A stretch of DNA of 47,056 nt from an uncultured Verrucomicrobiota bacterium. GTDB lineage: Bacteria > Verrucomicrobiota > Verrucomicrobiia > Limisphaerales > UBA1412. Both the position numbers and the translations under genes were made by a program. The notes under the pieces were generated by a model. It had not been told where the DNA came from and searched no databases. It worked only from the letters and a program-made list of their open reading frames with translations. Below are positions 42,679 through 47,056 of this stretch, piece after piece. Each line of letters opens with the position of its first letter. The first letter of the stretch is position 1. Location: assembly GCA_944389455.1 (NCBI GenBank), contig CALXMK010000020.1:1-47056 (forward strand), read 5' to 3'.

Positions 42679-44031
42679 ATGCAAATTATTTTATTATCAG
42701 GAGGGTCAGGCAAGAGACTTTGGCCGCTTTCTAATGAGACACGCTCTAAGCAGTTTTTATGTTTGCTTAAATCACCTGATTCACATCCCGAATCTATGGT
42801 ACAAAGGATCGTGCGTCAGTTGAGTGGATGTATTCCAGAAGCAAAATTGACGGCGGCGACAAGTCTGTCGCAGAGGGATGCGATTGTAAATCAGGTGGGA
42901 AATCGGATCGATGTAGTGACAGAGCCTGAGCGGAGAGATACATTTGCGGCTATAGTTTTGGCCTCTGCCTATTTAGCAGGGGAAAAGGGGTGTTGCACAG
43001 ATGAAGTGATTGTAGTCATGCCTTGTGATCCTTATACGGAAAAAGGGTATTATGAGACAATATCGCTTATGGCGAAGGCAGTTGAGGAGCAGAGGGCAGA
43101 TTTGGTTTTGATGGGAGTGAAGCCGGAGAATGCTTCTGGAGAACTAGGGTATATTTTAGCAGAAGACGATGGAAGTTCCAAAGCCGGAGATGTTTTAAAG
43201 GTAAAACAATTTGTTGAGAAACCCAGTCCAGCCAAGGCTGAAGAGATGATTACTCGGGGGGCTTTTTGGAATGGAGGAGTTTTCGCTTTTCGTCTGGGTT
43301 GGCTGTTGGAGTTTGCCAAGCGGTATGTAAATGTAGAGAGTTATGAGAAAGTACGGGAGGAGTATAGCAAACTTCCGAAGGTGAGTTTTGACTTTGAGGT
43401 GCTGGAAAAAGCAGTCTCTGTCGGAATGATTCCTTTTGAAGGAAAGTGGAGTGACTTGGGAGATTGGGGAGTATTAACCAAACATCTGACTTCTCGTGCA
43501 ATTGGCAATACGGTTATGGCCGGAAATGATTTTGATACCTATGCAATTAATGAATTGGGAATACCGATGCTTTGTGTAGGAGCGAAGAATTTAGTTGTTG
43601 CAGCCAGTCCGGATGGAATTCTGATAGCGGATAAAAACAGCTGTGAGTTAGTCAAAGATTATGTAGATCAGATGAAGAATCGGCCGATGTATGAGGAGCG
43701 CCGTTGGGGAGCGTATAAGGTGATAGATCGGATAACCTTTCCGGATGGGCATTGCGCTTTAACTAAGCAGCTTTATTTGAAACCAGGTGGTAATATCAGC
43801 TACCAGCTGCATAGACATCGTGAGGAGGTTTGGACCTTTGTAAATGGAGAGGGGCTTTTAGCTTTGGACGGAAAAGTACGGCGAGTTTCCCGTGGGGATG
43901 TGATTCATATTGCCAAAGGAGAACTGCATGCTGTTAAGGCATTGAGCGATTTGCATATTATTGAAGTACAGAGTGGAGATAACCTGATTGAGGAAGATAT
44001 TGAGAGATTTCCATGGAGTTGGGAAGAGTAA
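42679..44031 (+). CDS. manC: Bifunctional mannose-1-phosphate guanylyltransferase/mannose-6-phosphate isomerase
   Basis: Makes GDP-mannose, with a C-terminal isomerase-type cupin for mannose-6-phosphate. 450 residues from the ATG at 42679; an upstream in-frame TTG would begin inside a terminator and is rejected. Nucleotidyltransferase motifs: LSGGSGKRLWPLS at the N-terminus, DTFAAIVLAS, VMPCDPYT, FVEKP, WNGGVFAF, KWSDLGDW. The C-terminal 110 residues have RRWGAYKVID, SYQLHRHREEVW (metal-binding His), and GDVIHIAKGELHAV. Purine-rich AGAAGAGAAAAG precedes the start. GDP-mannose would feed the polysaccharide built by the neighbouring genes. Confidence 0.95.
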   Translation: MQIILLSGGSGKRLWPLSNETRSKQFLCLLKSPDSHPESMVQRIVRQLSGCIPEAKLTAATSLSQRDAIVNQVGNRIDVVTEPERRDTFAAIVLASAYLAGEKGCCTDEVIVVMPCDPYTEKGYYETISLMAKAVEEQRADLVLMGVKPENASGELGYILAEDDGSSKAGDVLKVKQFVEKPSPAKAEEMITRGAFWNGGVFAFRLGWLLEFAKRYVNVESYEKVREEYSKLPKVSFDFEVLEKAVSVGMIPFEGKWSDLGDWGVLTKHLTSRAIGNTVMAGNDFDTYAINELGIPMLCVGAKNLVVAASPDGILIADKNSCELVKDYVDQMKNRPMYEERRWGAYKVIDRITFPDGHCALTKQLYLKPGGNISYQLHRHREEVWTFVNGEGLLALDGKVRRVSRGDVIHIAKGELHAVKALSDLHIIEVQSGDNLIEEDIERFPWSWEE

Positions 44032-44124
44032 TTTTAAGCATGTACTAAACTGGTTGAATTTAGGAAAGATCATCATAAATGGTGCTTGTGGGAGGGGGTA
44101 GCTCCCTTATCTAGAAAAGTTTTA

Positions 44125-45117
44125 ATGTCTAAAGACCAGGGACAAGAGCCGGCGGTTTCGATTATCTGTCCTGTTTATCGAGCAGAGAATTATCTGGCAC
44201 GATGTATAGAGGGTATTCTCTCGCAGACATTTAATAGTTTTGAACTGTTGCTTGTTGACGATGGCAGCACGGATCGTTCTGGAGAAATTTGTGACGAATA
44301 TGCTTCCCGAGATAGAAGAATCAAAGTAATTCATCAGTCTAATGCAGGTGTCAGTGCCGCCCGACAGCGTGGGCTTGATGTATCAAGAGGAGTTTATACC
44401 ATTCATGTCGATCCGGATGATTGGGTAGAGCCAAAAATGCTTGAGGAGCTTTATGCGGCGGCCGTAAAAGAGGATGCTGATATGGTAATTTGTGATTATT
44501 ATCTTGATCAAGAAGGGAGCTACAAGTATCAGGTACAGAATCCTTCCGGTTTGGAGACGGAAGCTGTTTTACATGATTTATATAATTATCGTTTAAAGGG
44601 AAGCTGCTGGAATAAGTTGGTTAGGCGGAGTTGTTATCAGAGATATGGAGTAAAGTTTCCGCCGGATCTTTCATTTTGCGAGGATTTGTATATGAATACT
44701 GAATTGCTCAAGAATCCTCTTAAAATCAGATACTTACCTCTAGCTTTTTATCATTATGTTAAGGAATCCGGTTTAGAAAGTATCACAAATGTATATAATG
44801 GCAAGGTGTCGGATTATGATTTAAAGCTGATTAAAAAATTCAGCAAGTTATTGGAAGGGACTAGCGTATATGAAATAGGAATGGCTCGGATTTTTGGAAT
44901 GGTTGTTCCAAAGGCCTTTCAGGCAAATATCTATTCGTCGGCAGAGTTTAAGCGGAGATTTTATCCCTACCGGCGTCATGGACTTTATCGTAGAAAAGGA
45001 GCTCCTACTCATTGGATGTATTATTTTGCCTGCTGTGGCTTTTATCGGAGCTCCTATTTCCTATACAAGATCTGGCAGTTTGTAAAAAAGAGAATATTTT
45101 TTTGCCGGTATCATTAG
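44125..45117 (+). CDS. Family 2 glycosyltransferase
   Basis: GT-A inverting transferase, 330 residues from the ATG at 44125; an upstream in-frame TTG gives 13 extra residues and is less likely. The N-terminal domain has VSIICPVYRAENYLARCIEGIL (shown here as ICPVYRAENYLARC), LLVDDGSTDRSGEICDEYA, and the metal-binding DPDDW (DXD). The later FCEDLYMNTELL and a positively charged C-terminus with some hydrophobic residues are typical. It follows manC by 93 bases and ends at 45117, overlapping the convergent sulfatase stop by 4 bases. Sugar donor not determinable; GDP-mannose is a fair guess from context. Confidence 0.9.
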   Translation: MSKDQGQEPAVSIICPVYRAENYLARCIEGILSQTFNSFELLLVDDGSTDRSGEICDEYASRDRRIKVIHQSNAGVSAARQRGLDVSRGVYTIHVDPDDWVEPKMLEELYAAAVKEDADMVICDYYLDQEGSYKYQVQNPSGLETEAVLHDLYNYRLKGSCWNKLVRRSCYQRYGVKFPPDLSFCEDLYMNTELLKNPLKIRYLPLAFYHYVKESGLESITNVYNGKVSDYDLKLIKKFSKLLEGTSVYEIGMARIFGMVVPKAFQANIYSSAEFKRRFYPYRRHGLYRRKGAPTHWMYYFACCGFYRSSYFLYKIWQFVKKRIFFCRYH

Positions 45118-46811
45118 TAGAAGGAAGGAGTTGGAATCTCTCCTTGGATGCCGATAGCTTCCTCTGGCCAGGGTATGAGAATCCCTGTATCTTGCCCTTC
45201 TTTCTTTCGAGTCGGTCTCTGGGCATGGGCTTTATCACGCAGGTAGCGGGTAAGTCTTTGTGCGAGGTTGCGGGCTAAATCAGGGTATTGGTTCACAAGA
45301 TTTCTAGTTTCACTGATATCTTCAGCAATGTTGAAGAGTTCGAAGCTTTCGTTTTCATAGTAATAGATTAGCTTCCAATTCCCGCGGCGAATAGAACTGA
45401 AAGGGGTATAAGTTTCATGAGAATGTCCTTCTGCCCAGATATTGGGGCAGTGCCAGTAGAATTCACGATCCGAGTTATCCTCTTTACCTTTGAGAGCCGG
45501 AACAAAGCTGCATCCATCGACTACTTGCTCGGTTTTCCAATGTAGGATTCCTGCCATTTCCAGGATAGAAGGGAAGAAGTCTTCACAAAGGAGGGGTACA
45601 TTGCAGCGAGTATTGGGAACAGTGACTCCGGGCCAGGAGACAATCATCGGTTCCCGTATGCCTCCTTCACGGGGAGAACCTTTTCCATGAGAAAGAGGAA
45701 AGTTAGCGTTTGGAATTCTGCCGGAGCTGCTTAGACTAAGCCCCCCATTGTCGGATAAGAATAGAACGATGGTGTTTTCCCTGAGTCCATTTTGCTCAAG
45801 GTAATCAAGCAGATCTCCCAAGCTTTTATCCATGGATTCTATTAAGGTAGAGTAACGGCGTTCATTATCACTATATTTATTTCCGTCTTGAGGATCTTCT
45901 TTATAATTGTCAATATACTTAGGATGAAAATTATTTCCGGTAAAGGGAGCGTGGATTGCGTAATGAGACATATAGAGGTAGAAGGGCTTGTTTAACTTCT
46001 TAGCTTTATCGAGAGCCTGAATGGCCTTTTTAGTTAGAGCATCAGTAATGAAAACATCATTTTCTACGAATTCAGGGTCATCCAATCCGCAAACATGAAA
46101 GGTTCCTTTGCCATAGTTTTCTTTGCCGCGATAGGAACCTGGGCCGCCGATTTCAGTGCCGGCGATATTGACCTCAAATCCCAGATTTCGAGGGTTTGCC
46201 CCGGGGGTATCTTTTGCTCCAAAGTGAGCTTTGCCACAATGAATCGTATAATAGCCGTTTTGGCGAAGTAATTCCGGGAGAGTATTGGCGGTTAGATAAG
46301 GTTTCTGCATGGAACCGGAATAAGTTTCTTCTGTAATGGGACGAGTAGTGGTATAAGAGGGTAAAGTCCCGACAGGTTGAACTCCATTCATATTCCAATC
46401 AGGTGGCGGAGTTAGGGTAGACATTTGCCCATCGGTACTTTTATCCCTAAAGAGAGTCCACATAGTTACTCTGTGCCGTGCCGGATTCATTCCGGTTAGG
46501 AGGCTGATACGGGTGGGTGAACAAATAGGATGAGCATAAGCTTGCGTGAAAACGACTCCTTCTTTGGCCAGCCGCTCCATATTAGGAGTGCGGTAGCGAT
46601 TATTAAGAAAAGTTCGACTGGTATAGAAGGGCAGAGAGGTATCTTGCCAGCCCATATCATCAACAAGGAAGAAGAGGATATTAGGAGGATTTTTGCGGTT
46701 GGAAGCTTCAGCATGGTTCAGAATTGCGGGAAGACAGGTGCTGGCAACGCCTAATCTGAACAAGGTATGCATAAACTTTCTGCGATTTATTCGACTTGTA
46801 CTTAACTTCAT
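45114..46811 (-). CDS. Type I sulfatase (formylglycine-dependent), twin-arginine exported
   Basis: Cleaves sulfate esters from carbohydrates or other substrates. 565 residues. The N-terminus RINRRKFMHTLF and the following hydrophobic GVASTCLPAIL form a twin-arginine signal, so export of the folded enzyme is likely. The metal-binding D51-D52 is in LVDDMGWQD, and the modification site is C97 in CSPTR, where Cys becomes formylglycine. Other motifs: LTGMNPARH, GKAHFG and LFLSDNGG. The C-terminal NWKLIYYYENESFELFNI is typical. No sulfatase-maturing enzyme gene is in the window. PVC bacteria often use such enzymes on host or algal sulfated glycans; here the substrate is unknown. Confidence 0.94.
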   Translation of the reverse strand: MKLSTSRINRRKFMHTLFRLGVASTCLPAILNHAEASNRKNPPNILFFLVDDMGWQDTSLPFYTSRTFLNNRYRTPNMERLAKEGVVFTQAYAHPICSPTRISLLTGMNPARHRVTMWTLFRDKSTDGQMSTLTPPPDWNMNGVQPVGTLPSYTTTRPITEETYSGSMQKPYLTANTLPELLRQNGYYTIHCGKAHFGAKDTPGANPRNLGFEVNIAGTEIGGPGSYRGKENYGKGTFHVCGLDDPEFVENDVFITDALTKKAIQALDKAKKLNKPFYLYMSHYAIHAPFTGNNFHPKYIDNYKEDPQDGNKYSDNERRYSTLIESMDKSLGDLLDYLEQNGLRENTIVLFLSDNGGLSLSSSGRIPNANFPLSHGKGSPREGGIREPMIVSWPGVTVPNTRCNVPLLCEDFFPSILEMAGILHWKTEQVVDGCSFVPALKGKEDNSDREFYWHCPNIWAEGHSHETYTPFSSIRRGNWKLIYYYENESFELFNIAEDISETRNLVNQYPDLARNLAQRLTRYLRDKAHAQRPTRKKEGQDTGILIPWPEEAIGIQGEIPTPSFY

Positions 46812-46834
46812 TTTATAATCTTCTTTTCAAAATC

Positions 46835-46863
46835 ATTATACGTTTTTCTTTTTTTTGACGCAA
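46835..46863 (-). promoter_or_regulatory. Sigma70-like promoter of the sulfatase gene
   Basis: On the minus strand: TTGCGT (46858-46863), a 17-base A-rich spacer, and a perfect TATAAT (46835-46840). Transcription would start near 46828, leaving a leader of about 17 bases with GAAAAGAAG as ribosome site. The remaining bases to 47056 hold no gene I can support. Confidence 0.5.
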
Positions 46864-47056
46864 TTTTAATTAGTCTCCACCTGACATTTTTTTAAGGGGT
46901 AGGGCAGAGTGGAGAGAGGTATTTTATAGAGAGTACAAGGTCTTTCTATCATCAGAAACGAAGCCTCTTTCTTATTGGAATTAGATTTCAAATGATTAAG
47001 AAGTGTTTTTCTATTTAGGCGGGTTGTTTTCATATTCCAGATGTTTTCTCAGATTC

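Noticed and set aside
1..47056. CRISPR arrays, insertion sequences, prophage or attachment sites
   Set aside because: No regularly spaced repeats, transposase, integrase or tRNA-anchored repeats were seen on either strand.

Overview
The window looks like chromosomal DNA of a moderately AT-rich, Gram-negative, probably anaerobic bacterium. I see no rRNA or tRNA, so taxonomy is tentative. Verrucomicrobiota or another PVC lineage fits best. The arguments are a GTP-type PEP carboxykinase, a large B12-dependent ribonucleotide reductase, a Bacteroides/Chlamydia-type three-subunit succinate dehydrogenase/fumarate reductase, a periplasmic tricorn-like protease, a twin-arginine formylglycine sulfatase, BspA-like leucine-rich-repeat proteins, and sigma70-like -35/-10 boxes. 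Bacteroidota is the main alternative.

Layout. 1-2532: 3' part of a type I restriction subunit (HsdR), then a frameshifted lipoprotein remnant. 2779-3564 (-): biotin ligase, with an intrinsic terminator and nested inverted repeats upstream and a stop-ridden gene remnant beyond them. 4148-15948 (-): a tightly packed 13-gene operon. In transcription order it encodes an aromatic ammonia-lyase, ketoreductase, ketosynthase, acyl carrier protein, LpxL-like acyltransferase, O-methyltransferase, dehydratase, thioesterase, a ketosynthase fused to a chain-length-factor-like domain, a second acyl carrier protein, a further ketosynthase, a chain-length-factor-like protein and a membrane polysaccharide deacetylase. 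This is an aryl-polyene/flexirubin-type type II polyketide cluster and is the most interesting system here. 16063-16698 (-): an exported protein of unknown function.

17190-20213 (+): nrdJ. 20282-25046 (-): a Fic-domain enzyme and two BspA-like LRR proteins, one of them exported. 25356-28755 (+): sdh/frd CAB ending in a very strong terminator. 28830-30040: a decayed stretch holding a broken DUF1703-type ATPase. 30041-31876 (+): pckG. 32021-32860 (+): an exported glycerophosphodiesterase, followed by a promoter-plus-terminator unit that may encode a small RNA.

33288-45117 (+): surface-polysaccharide genes (flippase, SDR, MenD-like ThDP enzyme, pyruvyl transferase, manC, family 2 glycosyltransferase) interrupted by a large tricorn-like protease. 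45114-46811 (-): a sulfatase with a good promoter.

Functionally, PEP carboxykinase plus fumarate reductase/SDH suggests PEP to oxaloacetate to succinate metabolism. The polyene operon, polysaccharide genes, LRR proteins and sulfatase all concern the cell envelope and its surroundings. Several small remnants (2563-2764, 3780-4109, 29176-29280, 29270-29667, 38939-39160) show that the spaces between operons are eroding.
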